Origin: Bryobacterales bacterium | GTDB taxonomy: Bacteria; Acidobacteriota; Terriglobia; Bryobacterales; Bryobacteraceae | Reading direction: 5' to 3' | NCBI GenBank assembly: GCA_020846745.1 | Contig: JADLDI010000090.1 | Span: 1 to 44,039 of the forward strand | Length of the DNA stretch: 44,039 nt | In this document: positions 1 through 8,001 of the stretch, one piece after another | How positions within the stretch are numbered: position 1 is the stretch's first letter | How the letters are laid out: each line of letters begins with the position of its first letter | Made by a program: the position numbers and the translations under genes | Notes under the pieces: model-generated | Databases searched by the model: none | The model's input: only the letters and a program-made list of their open reading frames with translations | What the model was told of the DNA's origin: nothing

Positions 1-269
1 GGGGTGCTCCTCTCGGATGTTGATTGATCGAAAGCGATCAACCTGAGTTTGCACCCAAACGTCATCCGCCGGGGCATGCGCCTACCGCGCAGCGGTTTAG
101 TTCAATCAACTTTTTCTGGTGGGCGGGGGGGAAGGTTCGGTTGGGTGTAACGGAGAGGGTGATTGGGCTTCGGGGGGTTCCGTGCGCTGGCCCGGTCGCT
201 GACGCTCCCGCTTCGTTTCGGGCGGCGGCGGTTGGAAGCGATGGTGGAGGCTCGGTTACGTACTGAGTC

Positions 270-875
270 GTGTCTTATCATGCGAGCGTGGACATCATTC
301 GGGCCACGGCCACGCTGTTTCTTGTTATGGATCCGCTGGGGAACATACCTTTGTTTCTGGCGGTTTTGAAGAGTGTCGCTCCGGAACGGCGGCGGCGGGT
401 GCTGCTGCGCGAGCTGGTGGCCGCTTACGTGGTGCTGCTGGCGTTTTTGGTGAGCGGCAACTACGTTCTCACCTTTCTTGGCCTTTCGCGGGAGACGATC
501 AGCATCGCCGGGGGGATTGTGCTGTTCCTGATCGCGTTGCGCATGGTATTTCCGCCGGCGGGGGGGTACGGTAGCGACGCGCTGAAGGGGGAACCGTTTA
601 TCGTACCGCTGGCTGTTCCGCTGGTGGCGGGTCCGTCGACGTTGGCAACGGTGCTGTTGCTGCAACGGTCGACGGGCGCCACTATGACGTCATTGCTGTT
701 GGTGCTGACGGTGGCTTGGGTATTGAGTGCGGCGATTCTGCTGGCGTCGACATTCCTGTACCGCTTGCTAGGCGACCGGGGGTTGATTGCCATTGAACGG
801 CTGATGGGGATGCTGCTGGTGATGGTGGCGGTGCAGATGTTTATGGATGGGGTGAAGGCGTTTCTGGTGCGGTAA
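270..875 (+). CDS. MarC/YhgN-family integral membrane protein
   Basis: This 201-residue protein is almost entirely hydrophobic, with about six membrane segments, and starts with a helix carrying the motif VMDPLGNIPLF that is typical of the MarC (UPF0056) family. A second family hallmark, PLAVPLVAGPSTLAT, lies near residue 115. The family sits in the inner membrane; its transport role is unproven, and the old link of MarC to multiple antibiotic resistance has not held up. Length fits the family (about 200 residues). The start is a GTG with no good ribosome binding site; a GGAGG at 246-250 is too far upstream, so the start is tentative. It stands alone, convergent with the leftward glycan genes. 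Confidence 0.9.
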   Translation: MSYHASVDIIRATATLFLVMDPLGNIPLFLAVLKSVAPERRRRVLLRELVAAYVVLLAFLVSGNYVLTFLGLSRETISIAGGIVLFLIALRMVFPPAGGYGSDALKGEPFIVPLAVPLVAGPSTLATVLLLQRSTGATMTSLLLVLTVAWVLSAAILLASTFLYRLLGDRGLIAIERLMGMLLVMVAVQMFMDGVKAFLVR

Positions 876-888
876 CGGCCTACCTACG

Positions 889-1773
889 CTACCCGTACCG
901 CTGCGTCATGCGCCGGCAAAACTCCGCGAACTCCTCCACATTCACCGGCGGACTGGTATGATGCGGCTTCACGCCGCAATGCTCCGGCGTAAAGCAGTAT
1001 GTCACCGTCACGTTGAAGTCTTCGAGCATCTTCATCTGCCGGTCGAACCACGCATCGGCGTTCGGCCGGAAACTATCGGCCCAACTCAACCCCGTGCGCA
1101 GGTGCTTGACGCCCAAATCCTTCAACCACCGGACCGCCGGCTCCAACCGGTGATCCTCAAAGTGGAACCACTGGCAAATGCCCATTTCGGGGGCATACCG
1201 CGCAAACTGCCGGGCCGCCGGCTTGGGCGAGCCGTCCTCACGCAGCAAGCCCATATAGAAATGGCGGTAATAGGACGAACCCTCGGCCTCGCGATGCCGC
1301 GTAGTGGCCGGCCAGGCGCGCGGCAAATCGTAGAGGCTATACCAGTGGACCCTCGGCACGCGCCCGAGCAGCAACTCCGCCGTGCGCCGTAGCCCGAACT
1401 CCTGCACCTCTTCGGCGCCGAACGTGGACACCCCAACTTCGGAAACCCACACGGGCAGCTTGGTGACGGCCTGGATCTCGGCCAGCTTGTCCGGCCATTC
1501 GTGGATGGTCCAATGGTTCCAGTCGAGCGGAAAGCCGTGTACGGCCACGACATCCAGATGTTGCAAGGCGCCGTAACTATCGAGCGTCCGGATGAAGTTG
1601 GGGTCGATCGGCGAAATGCCGCCGAGCACGCGCGGCAACCGCGGCCGCACGCTGTGCACGGCCTCGCCGGCGGCCTTCACCAAATCCGCGAACATCCGCC
1701 AATCTTTATCGATTTCAAAGTCCCAATGCGACAGGTTATTGGGCTCGTTCCATAGCATGACCGCTTCGATCAT
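889..1773 (-). CDS. Clan GH-A glycoside hydrolase (beta-xylosidase-like), apparently circularly permuted
   Basis: A 294-residue protein with TIM-barrel glycosidase features. WNEPN, the acid/base motif of strand 4, appears at residues 8-12 with Glu10 as candidate proton donor. WVSEVG at 109-114 offers Glu112 as candidate nucleophile on strand 7, and VHWYSLYDL (142-150) looks like strand 8. Segments that normally come before WNEPN follow it instead: GICQWFHFED (198-207, strand 1), HLRTGLSWAD (224-233, strand 2), VTVTYCFTPE (255-264, strand 3) and a closing helix ending in QRYG. The gene starts directly after the methyltransferase stop (TGA then ATG), so it is translated with that operon. There is no signal peptide, so it probably acts in the cytoplasm on a nucleotide-linked or intracellular glycan; the substrate is unknown. 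Confidence 0.75.
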   Translation of the reverse strand: MIEAVMLWNEPNNLSHWDFEIDKDWRMFADLVKAAGEAVHSVRPRLPRVLGGISPIDPNFIRTLDSYGALQHLDVVAVHGFPLDWNHWTIHEWPDKLAEIQAVTKLPVWVSEVGVSTFGAEEVQEFGLRRTAELLLGRVPRVHWYSLYDLPRAWPATTRHREAEGSSYYRHFYMGLLREDGSPKPAARQFARYAPEMGICQWFHFEDHRLEPAVRWLKDLGVKHLRTGLSWADSFRPNADAWFDRQMKMLEDFNVTVTYCFTPEHCGVKPHHTSPPVNVEEFAEFCRRMTQRYG

Positions 1774-2505
1774 TCACTCTCCCCAAGGGCGCGCGGTGCG
1801 GCGGCAAACGTAGACTTCCTGCTCCGGATGCGCCTCAATCTCGAAGCCGGCGCTACGCAGCATGGCTTCGACACAGGCCTGGTTCGGGATCCACCAGTTT
1901 GTCGGGTCGCCGCAATAGTAGTTTTCGACAAAGTACATCGCGGGATAGCCGGGCTTGTCGAAAATGCCCGTCTCAGTGAACGGATAGTCTTGCTGCAAGC
2001 GCTCGACGTCGGTACTGCCGCGCTGCATCGACTGGAACACCAGCCGGTCGCGCACCACGTGTTCCCAGAGCAAATCCAGCGCGAGCAGCGGATGGCGCAG
2101 GTGATAGAGCACGCCCATAAACAGCACCAGGTCGAACTGCTCGCGCAACTCCGCGATCTCGTAAATCGACAGTTGCTTGAACTCGATATCGACGCCGTTC
2201 ACCTCGGCCGCAAAGCGCGCCTGCCGCAGATAATGGGGATCGGTATCGACGCCCACGACACGGTCGGCCCCGCGCCGCTTCATCTCGATGGAGTAGTAGC
2301 CGCCATTGCACCCGATATCCAGGACCTTCTGTCCGCGCAGATCGGGCGGGACCGCATGCGCGAACGCCGCCCATTTGAAGCTCGGATAATCGCCCAGAAA
2401 GTGGTCCGGCGCGGTGTGCACGCCATGCAGATTCAGGTTGTGGAACCACGGGCCCAACTCATGCACCCGCCGTTCAATCTGTTCGGTGGTGTAGGGCGCA
2501 GTCAT
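1774..2505 (-). CDS. SAM-dependent methyltransferase of a glycosyltransferase-linked family
   Basis: A 243-residue class I methyltransferase. Motif I is VLDIGCNGGYYSIE (about residues 61-74), followed by the acidic end of strand 2 (VVGVDTDPHYL) and LVLFMGVLYHLRHP as motif IV. The shape recalls the carboxymethyl/methyltransferases of the CmoB-like DUF1698 group. From memory it resembles a TIGRFAM family (TIGR04290) of methyltransferases found beside glycosyltransferases; that assignment is unchecked. It overlaps the upstream nucleotidyltransferase by 4 bases and abuts the downstream hydrolase, so all three are probably made from one mRNA. The likely substrate is a sugar, nucleotide sugar or lipid-linked glycan, but nothing in the sequence fixes it. 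Confidence 0.85.
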   Translation of the reverse strand: MTAPYTTEQIERRVHELGPWFHNLNLHGVHTAPDHFLGDYPSFKWAAFAHAVPPDLRGQKVLDIGCNGGYYSIEMKRRGADRVVGVDTDPHYLRQARFAAEVNGVDIEFKQLSIYEIAELREQFDLVLFMGVLYHLRHPLLALDLLWEHVVRDRLVFQSMQRGSTDVERLQQDYPFTETGIFDKPGYPAMYFVENYYCGDPTNWWIPNQACVEAMLRSAGFEIEAHPEQEVYVCRRTARPWGE

Positions 2506-3305
2506 GTTTGGTTAGGAAGAGGTCCGGCGAGGTGGGGAGCAATTCGGGTACCATTCACGGGCAGGGTCCAATGCAAAGCCGGCTGCCGCCGTTCCAGCAG
2601 GTGAATGGCTTCGCGATATCCGTTGAGCGTGCCCACGTCGACATAATCTTCACCAGCGCAAACGCCGCGGGCCTCGCCGCCCGCCTCCATCCACGCATTC
2701 ACGAGCGTGCCCAGGTACTCGTCTTTGTACTGCCGCATCTGCCACAGCGCGTGCAGTTCCCGCAAAATCCGGCCCGTCAGTTTGAAGCCGCCCCAAATCC
2801 ACCGCGTGCCCGGATCGGGCTGCTTGACGCGAATCTCGCGCACGCGCATGTCTTCCCGCAACAGCACGGCGTCGAACAACTCCGGCCGCTGCACGGGGAA
2901 CAACAAGAACGACAACTCGCCATCCGGCAACTGGCCGAACGCCGTCTCGGGGAACCAGACCGTATCCGGCAGCCCGACCAGTATCTGCTCGCGATCGCCG
3001 ATAAACGGCAGGGTTTGGAACAACGCATCGCACAGCCCCGCCGGCTTCGATTGCACCGCATAGCAGATATGCGCGCTGCCAATCGATCCGCCGAAGTATT
3101 GCACGATATCCGACTTCCATGGGGAAATCACAAAACAGATGCGCGTCGCCCCGCCCAGCAGCATCCGCTCCACCAGGTACTCGCCGACGGCGCGCGGACG
3201 CTCCACTTCCTGCTCGCACCGGCTGCCCACCGGCAGGAGTTCTTTCGAAAACGCGAGCGGTTGAATGCGGCTGCCCACGCCTGCCGCCGGAATGATGCCC
3301 CACAT
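2502..3305 (-). CDS. Sugar-1-phosphate nucleotidyltransferase
   Basis: A 267-residue Rossmann-like nucleotidyltransferase. The N-terminus reads GIIPAAGVGSRIQPLAFSKE, the nucleotide-binding signature G-x-G-x-R-x(n)-P...K of the RmlA/GalU/GlmU superfamily. VGLPDTVWFPE (about residues 114-124) corresponds to the metal-binding Asp loop, and VDVGTLNGYREA near the C-terminus is the usual Asp-containing helix start. Family members join a sugar-1-phosphate to NTP to give an activated sugar. It is somewhat shorter than RmlA (about 290 residues). It starts 4 bases after the CgeB-like gene ends and overlaps the methyltransferase by 4 bases, so it probably supplies the donor sugar used by neighbouring glycosyltransferases. 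The base and sugar used cannot be read from the sequence. Confidence 0.88.
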   Translation of the reverse strand: MWGIIPAAGVGSRIQPLAFSKELLPVGSRCEQEVERPRAVGEYLVERMLLGGATRICFVISPWKSDIVQYFGGSIGSAHICYAVQSKPAGLCDALFQTLPFIGDREQILVGLPDTVWFPETAFGQLPDGELSFLLFPVQRPELFDAVLLREDMRVREIRVKQPDPGTRWIWGGFKLTGRILRELHALWQMRQYKDEYLGTLVNAWMEAGGEARGVCAGEDYVDVGTLNGYREAIHLLERRQPALHWTLPVNGTRIAPHLAGPLPNQT

Positions 3306-3309
3306 CGTA

Positions 3310-4422
3310 TTACTTACCTCCCGCGGTTTGCCGGTTGAATGCCTGTGCCAGCGTCCGTTCCATTGCCGCTTCGATTGCGGCCTCCATCTCGAGCGCCCGC
3401 TTCTCGGCGGTATGTTGATCGAGCACGCGCCGCCGCGCCGCCGCGCCGATCTTCTTCAACTCCTCGGCCGGACGCGATAAGTGCTCCATCGCTTCTTCCG
3501 TCGACGCCGCCACCAGAATCTCTTTGCCGGGCTCGAAAAACTGCTCCAGCCCTTCCCAGTAATCCGTCAGCACCGGCGCCTCGCACGCCGCCGCTTCAAA
3601 CAACCGCCCCGAGGGGCAGTAGCCCATGGCCGCCATCACCCCGCGTGTCACGCTCAAATTCAACTTCGCCGAGCTATAAAACGACGGATGCTCGTCCGGC
3701 GCCACATGCGGGATGTAGCGGATGTTCTCGCGCCAGGGGAAGCCCTGCGGATACTGGGCGCCGCCGATCAAGAAGGCGCGCTCGGGCATGCGGCGCGCGG
3801 GTTCGATAAACAGCCGCTCGAGCATTTGTTGACGATCGGCCGCATAGGTTCCCAAATAAGACAGGTCCGCCGCATAGGCGGGATTGAGGGAGGCGGGATG
3901 GTGAACCTCGGGGTCCGCGCTGCCGTAGATCGGCGCCGCGGCGGGCGCGCCCAGCAGCGTTTGCAGGCGCGACAAAGCAGCCCCGCCGGTGTAGCTGAAC
4001 ACCAGATCGAAATCGCGCAGCCCGCGCTCTCCAATATAGGTGAGCGGCTTGCCTGCCTCGACCGCGGCCAGTGTCACGGGCGTATCCAGATCATAGAAAA
4101 CGCGCAACGGCGCGCCGGCCTCGAGAATCAGTTGAGTGGCCGCGATGCCGTCGGGACAGAATGAGGTCACCATCGCCACGTCGGCATCCTCGAGGTAGTC
4201 TTCCGCGGTCTCGATCGCCGCTTCCCAAGCCGGATACAACATCAGTTCGCCGCCTGCGATCTCTGTCAGGTCGCGGTGCTGCGCGTAATACGGAACGTCG
4301 CGCTCAAAGAAAACCGGAAAGTGTCCCCGCTTCACCAGTGCGCGGCAAAGCCCCCGCCACAACGTCGCATGGCCGTTGCCCCACGCTGAGCTGATCGACA
4401 AGCCGAAGATGACGATCTTCAC
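3310..4422 (-). CDS. CgeB-like glycosyltransferase (family 1 fold)
   Basis: This 370-residue protein has the GT-B layout of the CgeB/YkvP group. An N-terminal domain begins KIVIFGLSISSAWGNGH; a C-terminal domain carries SAKLNLSVTRG (about residue 255) and SGRLFEAAACEAPVLTDYWEG, the region that binds the nucleotide-sugar donor and ends in the Glu-rich loop before FFEPGKEI. CgeB of Bacillus acts in spore-coat glycosylation. The start is GTG. It lies 18 bases downstream of the SDR gene and 4 bases upstream of the nucleotidyltransferase, in one leftward unit. The protein has no signal peptide or membrane helix and should work at the cytoplasmic side. Acceptor and donor are unknown. Confidence 0.88.
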   Translation of the reverse strand: MKIVIFGLSISSAWGNGHATLWRGLCRALVKRGHFPVFFERDVPYYAQHRDLTEIAGGELMLYPAWEAAIETAEDYLEDADVAMVTSFCPDGIAATQLILEAGAPLRVFYDLDTPVTLAAVEAGKPLTYIGERGLRDFDLVFSYTGGAALSRLQTLLGAPAAAPIYGSADPEVHHPASLNPAYAADLSYLGTYAADRQQMLERLFIEPARRMPERAFLIGGAQYPQGFPWRENIRYIPHVAPDEHPSFYSSAKLNLSVTRGVMAAMGYCPSGRLFEAAACEAPVLTDYWEGLEQFFEPGKEILVAASTEEAMEHLSRPAEELKKIGAAARRRVLDQHTAEKRALEMEAAIEAAMERTLAQAFNRQTAGGK

Positions 4423-4440
4423 TGCCGGATCCCGCGCGGA

Positions 4441-5298
4441 TCAACCATTCACAATCTCTCCGCCGTTGGGATGCAACACCTGCCCGGTCATGTAGGACGA
4501 GTCCTTCGAAGCCAGAAACACGTACGAGGGGGCTACTTCGGCGGGCTCGCCCGGCCGCTCGAGCGGAACGTTGCCGCCAAACGACTCCACCTTTTCCTTG
4601 GGAAAGGTCGAGGGAATCAACGGCGTCCAGATCGGACCCGGCGCCACGGCATTCACCCGAATCTTTTTTGACGCCACCGCCTTCGCCAGCGACCGTGTAA
4701 ACGCCACAATCGCGCCCTTTGTCGCCGCGTAATCGAGCAGATGCTCGCTGCCGCGGTACGCCGTGACGGAAGTGGTATTGATGATCGCGCCATCGCCTTC
4801 CGGCAGGTACTTCATCGCGGCTTTGGTGAGGAAAAACATCGAGAAGATGTTCGTCCGGAACGTGCGCTCCAACTGTTCGGCCGTGATCTTCGAAATGTCG
4901 TCCTGCGGATGCTGCTCGGCCGCGTTGTTCACCAATATGTCGAGGCGCCCAAGCTGTTTGACAGTGCGCTCCACGGCGTTGTGGCAGAACTTTTCGTCCC
5001 CGATATCGCCCGCGATCAGCAGGCACTCGCCGCCGGCTTCTTTCACCAGCCGTTCGGTCTCGTGGGCATCGTCGTGTTCGTTCAGGTAAACGATCGAAAC
5101 ATTGGCGCCTTCATGGGCAAACGCGATGGCCACCGCCCGGCCGATGCCGCTATCGCCGCCGGTAATCAGCGCGACTTTTCCGTCGAGCTTCCCGGACCCG
5201 CGGTACTTCCCCACCCCCGAATCGGGCTTCGGGGTCATCTGTTTCTCATGCCCCGGCTGCTTGGCCTGCGTCTGTCCTGGCTTTGTCTTCTCCGGCAT
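4441..5298 (-). CDS. General-stress-type short-chain dehydrogenase/reductase
   Basis: A 285-residue classical SDR with the long N-terminal extension seen in YhdF/YdaD (general stress protein 39) relatives. TGGDSGIG at residues 46-53 binds NAD(P); NNAA is at 124-127; the catalytic set is Ser177, Tyr190 and Lys194 (YAATK); PGPIWTPL (220-227) is the usual cofactor loop. The first 40 residues are charged and rich in Lys, Gln and Pro, probably flexible. A ribosome binding site AAGGAAG sits just before ATG. Relatives are induced by general stress in Bacillus, and this protein heads the CgeB-nucleotidyltransferase-methyltransferase-hydrolase string, which suggests sugar or alcohol oxidation tied to that pathway. 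The substrate is unknown. Confidence 0.92.
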   Translation of the reverse strand: MPEKTKPGQTQAKQPGHEKQMTPKPDSGVGKYRGSGKLDGKVALITGGDSGIGRAVAIAFAHEGANVSIVYLNEHDDAHETERLVKEAGGECLLIAGDIGDEKFCHNAVERTVKQLGRLDILVNNAAEQHPQDDISKITAEQLERTFRTNIFSMFFLTKAAMKYLPEGDGAIINTTSVTAYRGSEHLLDYAATKGAIVAFTRSLAKAVASKKIRVNAVAPGPIWTPLIPSTFPKEKVESFGGNVPLERPGEPAEVAPSYVFLASKDSSYMTGQVLHPNGGEIVNG

Positions 5299-5328
5299 TA
5301 CTTCCTTTTCTGGTTCTTACGTGTATGT

Positions 5329-5356
5329 GGGGGGACGGCATTTCTGCCATCCCCCC
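5329..5356. repeat. Intergenic hairpin with GACGGCATTTCTGCC core
   Basis: Twelve bases (GGGGGGACGGCA) pair with TGCCATCCCCCC across a TTTC loop with one C-A mismatch. It lies between the protease stop and the SDR start. The core GACGGCATTTCTGCC recurs exactly at 9214-9228, so this looks like a REP-like dispersed element rather than a simple terminator; there is no T-run on either side. It may still slow transcription out of the protease gene. Confidence 0.7.
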
Positions 5357-5368
5357 AAGGTGCGTTTT

Positions 5369-6868
5369 CTACCGCCCCGCCCGCGGCGTAACCGGTACAA
5401 ACACGGTCTGCCCCCCGCGATTGACGAGCAACAGCACCGGGTTCGAACCCGCCCCCCGCACAATCGCCTCCAAATCGCTGACCGACCGCACCGGCTTCCG
5501 GTTGGCCTGCACGATCACGTCTCCATCCGTGATGCCTGCATCGGCGGCCGCGCCGGCTGGGTCCACTTCGCGAACCAGCAACCCATCGGCCGACCGTAAC
5601 CCGAGCCGCGCCGCCACCTCAGGCGTCAACGGTTCTACGGAAATCCCAAGCCGTCCACCCGCTGGACCGCCTTCCGCTCCGCCGCCCGGCTCATCGTCGC
5701 GCCGTGCCTGGAACTCTCCGAGCCGCACGCGGATGTCCTGGTCGCGTCCATCGCGGTTGACCGTCAACGTGATCTCCGCTCCCGGGCCGGATGACGCCAC
5801 CCGGTTCCGGAACAAGTTCAGGTCGCGAATCTCCTGCCCGTTCATCTTCGTGATGACATCGCCCGTCTTCAGTCCCGCCTTTTCGGCCGGGCTGCCGGGA
5901 CTTACCGAATTCACGAGCACTCCGCGCATGTCGCTACGGCCGAGGCTCCGCGCGATCTCCGGCGTCACCTGTTGAATGCCGATGCCGATCTGTCCGCGGC
6001 TCACCTTGCCCTTGGACGCCAACTGTTCCATCACCGTGCGCGCCATGTTCGACGGAATCGCAAACCCGATGCCGATACTGCCGCCGGATGTCGACAGAAT
6101 CTGCGAGTTGATCCCGATCAGCTCGCCGCTCGTATTCACCAGCGCGCCGCCGGAATTACCCTGATTGATCGGCGCATCGGTTTGCAGGAAATCTTCAAAC
6201 GTACCTTCGCCCACACCGGTGGTGCGGTTCTTGGCGCTGATAATACCCATGGTGACCGTTTGGCCGACACCCAGCGGATTGCCCACGGCGAGCGCCACAT
6301 CGCCCACGCGAACATCGTCAGAGTTGCCGAGCCGCAGCACGGGTAAGCTGTTCACATCGATTTTCAGAAGGGCCAAATCGCTGGGCGCGTCGGACCCCAC
6401 GAGCTTCGCCGGCACTCGCCGCCCATCGTTCAGTTCGACTTGAATCTCTTGCGCCCCATCCACGACGTGATGGTTTGTCAGGCAATAGCCGTCCGCCCGG
6501 ACAATGACGCCCGACCCGAGCCCACGCTCGACGCCACCGCGCCCACGCGGCATCGGCTGTCCTCTACCGCCTCCGCCGCGATTGCCGAACGGCAGCCCAA
6601 ACGGAAATCCGGAAAACGGATATTCCTCGGCCGCCCGGGTCCGGCGCTCCGACCGGATGGTCACCACCGCCGGAGCCACCTTCGCCACCACGTCAGAATA
6701 AGACTGGACCCTCCCGGCGGGGGGTCCAGTCCTTTCACCAGTTGTTGCCGCCGGCGGAGCATCGCCCAGAAAACCGGCGTTCTGCATCGTCGTCTGCCGC
6801 CCCTGCTGCGCCTGGCAGGATGCGGCCAGCACCACGATAGGGGCCAGGATCCATCGATATTCCCTCAC
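5369..6868 (-). CDS. HtrA/DegP-type periplasmic serine protease with two PDZ domains
   Basis: A 499-residue protein. The GTG start at 6868 is chosen because it directly precedes a lipoprotein-like signal sequence (ILAPIVVLAASC, Cys18) and a GAGGCGG Shine-Dalgarno-like sequence; the open frame itself runs further upstream into the previous gene. The trypsin-like domain has the triad His134 (TNHHVV), Asp164 (SDLALLKI) and Ser239 (QGNSGGAL). PDZ1 spans about 290-385 and PDZ2 about 405-495. A Gly/Arg/Pro-rich insertion at 95-115 replaces part of the LA loop. The family degrades or refolds damaged envelope proteins. It is 11 bases downstream of the MCDYSLHA gene and probably co-transcribed. The lipobox (AAS-C) is not perfect, so membrane anchoring is likely but unproven. 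Confidence 0.93.
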   Translation of the reverse strand: MREYRWILAPIVVLAASCQAQQGRQTTMQNAGFLGDAPPAATTGERTGPPAGRVQSYSDVVAKVAPAVVTIRSERRTRAAEEYPFSGFPFGLPFGNRGGGGRGQPMPRGRGGVERGLGSGVIVRADGYCLTNHHVVDGAQEIQVELNDGRRVPAKLVGSDAPSDLALLKIDVNSLPVLRLGNSDDVRVGDVALAVGNPLGVGQTVTMGIISAKNRTTGVGEGTFEDFLQTDAPINQGNSGGALVNTSGELIGINSQILSTSGGSIGIGFAIPSNMARTVMEQLASKGKVSRGQIGIGIQQVTPEIARSLGRSDMRGVLVNSVSPGSPAEKAGLKTGDVITKMNGQEIRDLNLFRNRVASSGPGAEITLTVNRDGRDQDIRVRLGEFQARRDDEPGGGAEGGPAGGRLGISVEPLTPEVAARLGLRSADGLLVREVDPAGAAADAGITDGDVIVQANRKPVRSVSDLEAIVRGAGSNPVLLLVNRGGQTVFVPVTPRAGR

Positions 6869-6879
6869 GGGTGTCCGCC

Positions 6880-7392
6880 TCACCACGCCGCGCGGCCGTA
6901 GACCGCCGTCGCGCCGATCGGGGTCGCATTGCCGCGGGCCGGTTCCGCCTGGCCGCCCATCGAAAGAACCGTCGCGCACTGATTTTCCGCCAATCGCTGC
7001 AACAAGAGTTGCTTGCCGTTGTTAAAACGAACCGCGTCGCGATAGGTGTAGGCTTCGCAGCCGAGTTGCGTGAACGTCACATACTCGTCCTTGGACACGC
7101 CGAAATCGCGTTGCACGTGAGGCGCGATGTCCTCCAAATGCAGCCGTGCGCCGGGCGGGATGCACACCGCGGTCAACGGGCACTTGCCCTGCCGGGCGGT
7201 CCATGTCCGCATATACTCCTTGACGCTGTTCCAGTTCAGTTGGAATTTCGGCCTCGCGACGGCCGACTTATAGGTCTCTAACTCTCCCTGCGCCACAAAG
7301 CCCATGGAGCCGCCGGTGAATTTATAGAGAACCAGACGCTCGCCTTCGTTGGCCAGCCGGTTCGGTTGTGCGTGTAGCGAGTAGTCGCACAT
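6880..7392 (-). CDS. MCDYSLHA family protein of unknown function, copy B
   Basis: A 170-residue protein that starts MCDYSLHAQPNRLA. This ATG is chosen over an upstream in-frame start because it matches the start of the neighbouring paralogue. Shared blocks with that neighbour are LTAVCIPPGARL, VTFTQLGCEAYTYRDAVRF and NGKQLLLQRL. I do not recognise a biochemical function; related small proteins with the same N-terminus occur in proteobacteria and acidobacteria. It has no signal peptide. Conserved Cys, His and Tyr near the N-terminus and a central CIPPGARL could bind a metal or ligand, but that is speculation. It follows its paralogue by 7 bases and precedes the HtrA gene by 11 bases. Confidence 0.75.
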   Translation of the reverse strand: MCDYSLHAQPNRLANEGERLVLYKFTGGSMGFVAQGELETYKSAVARPKFQLNWNSVKEYMRTWTARQGKCPLTAVCIPPGARLHLEDIAPHVQRDFGVSKDEYVTFTQLGCEAYTYRDAVRFNNGKQLLLQRLAENQCATVLSMGGQAEPARGNATPIGATAVYGRAAW

Positions 7393-7399
7393 AGTTCGT

Positions 7400-7843
7400 T
7401 TACTCCCAAGCCTGTGCAAATGCCGGCGCTTCCGCCGGGGTTTCCACAACGGGTTCCGGTTCCGCGTCCGAACTGAGCGCCAGTACCTGCGCGCGTTGAT
7501 GCTCGCGCAACCGCTGAATCAGAATCTCTTTGCCGTTCGAAAACCGGACCGCGTCGCGATACGCCCAGGCATCGCAGCCAATCTGCGTAAAGGTCACGTC
7601 TTCGGTGGCCTTCACGCCCAGTTCCTGTTGCAATTCAAGGGGCATATCGTTCAGGCGCAGCCGTGCGCCCGGGGGAATGCAGACGGCCGTCAACATCGAT
7701 GCTTCACTGCCGAGCGCGGCGCGTGAAGCCAGTTCTTCCGCCGAGGCAAAGCCCATCGAGCCGAAAGAAAAACGGGTTGCTATTAAGGTTTCGTCGGTTG
7801 TGGCCAAACGGTTCGGGTGTGCATGCAAAGAATAGTCACACAT
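7400..7843 (-). CDS. MCDYSLHA family protein of unknown function, copy A
   Basis: A 147-residue paralogue of the next gene downstream, beginning MCDYSLHAHPNRLA, with LTAVCIPPGARL in the middle and DAVRFSNGKEILIQRL toward the end. A clear Shine-Dalgarno (AAGGAG) lies 8-13 bases before ATG. The C-terminus is rich in Glu, Pro and Ala and differs from copy B, which has an extra insertion between its first two conserved blocks. The function is unknown. The pair lies between a glycosyltransferase and a stress protease, all leftward, which links them loosely to envelope stress. The 158 bases upstream, to the glycosyltransferase stop at 8002, hold no gene and probably the promoter. Confidence 0.78.
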   Translation of the reverse strand: MCDYSLHAHPNRLATTDETLIATRFSFGSMGFASAEELASRAALGSEASMLTAVCIPPGARLRLNDMPLELQQELGVKATEDVTFTQIGCDAWAYRDAVRFSNGKEILIQRLREHQRAQVLALSSDAEPEPVVETPAEAPAFAQAWE

Positions 7844-8001
7844 TGGTTCACGCTCCTTACTGCGGCGCTGAGGACATGTATTAGACCCACGAGAAAACCT
7901 CTTTGTGACTTCGAATGTGGACGTTCACGTGCTCCCGCATCCGCGCCGGGCACTTTCTTCTCAAACGGGAATTTTTTCCGATGTTGTCGACCGGTGTTCC
8001 C

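Noticed and set aside
248..260. GGCTCGGTTAC-type motif that also appears in reverse near 28880
   Set aside because: The match is too short to call a repeat from this window alone.
102..665. Long leftward open frame opposite the MarC gene
   Set aside because: It is Arg/Gln/Pro-rich with no motif and lies against a clear membrane protein; a shadow frame.
5430..5450. GGTTCGAACC-like tRNA T-loop
   Set aside because: It lies inside the HtrA gene and no acceptor stem or anticodon arm surrounds it.
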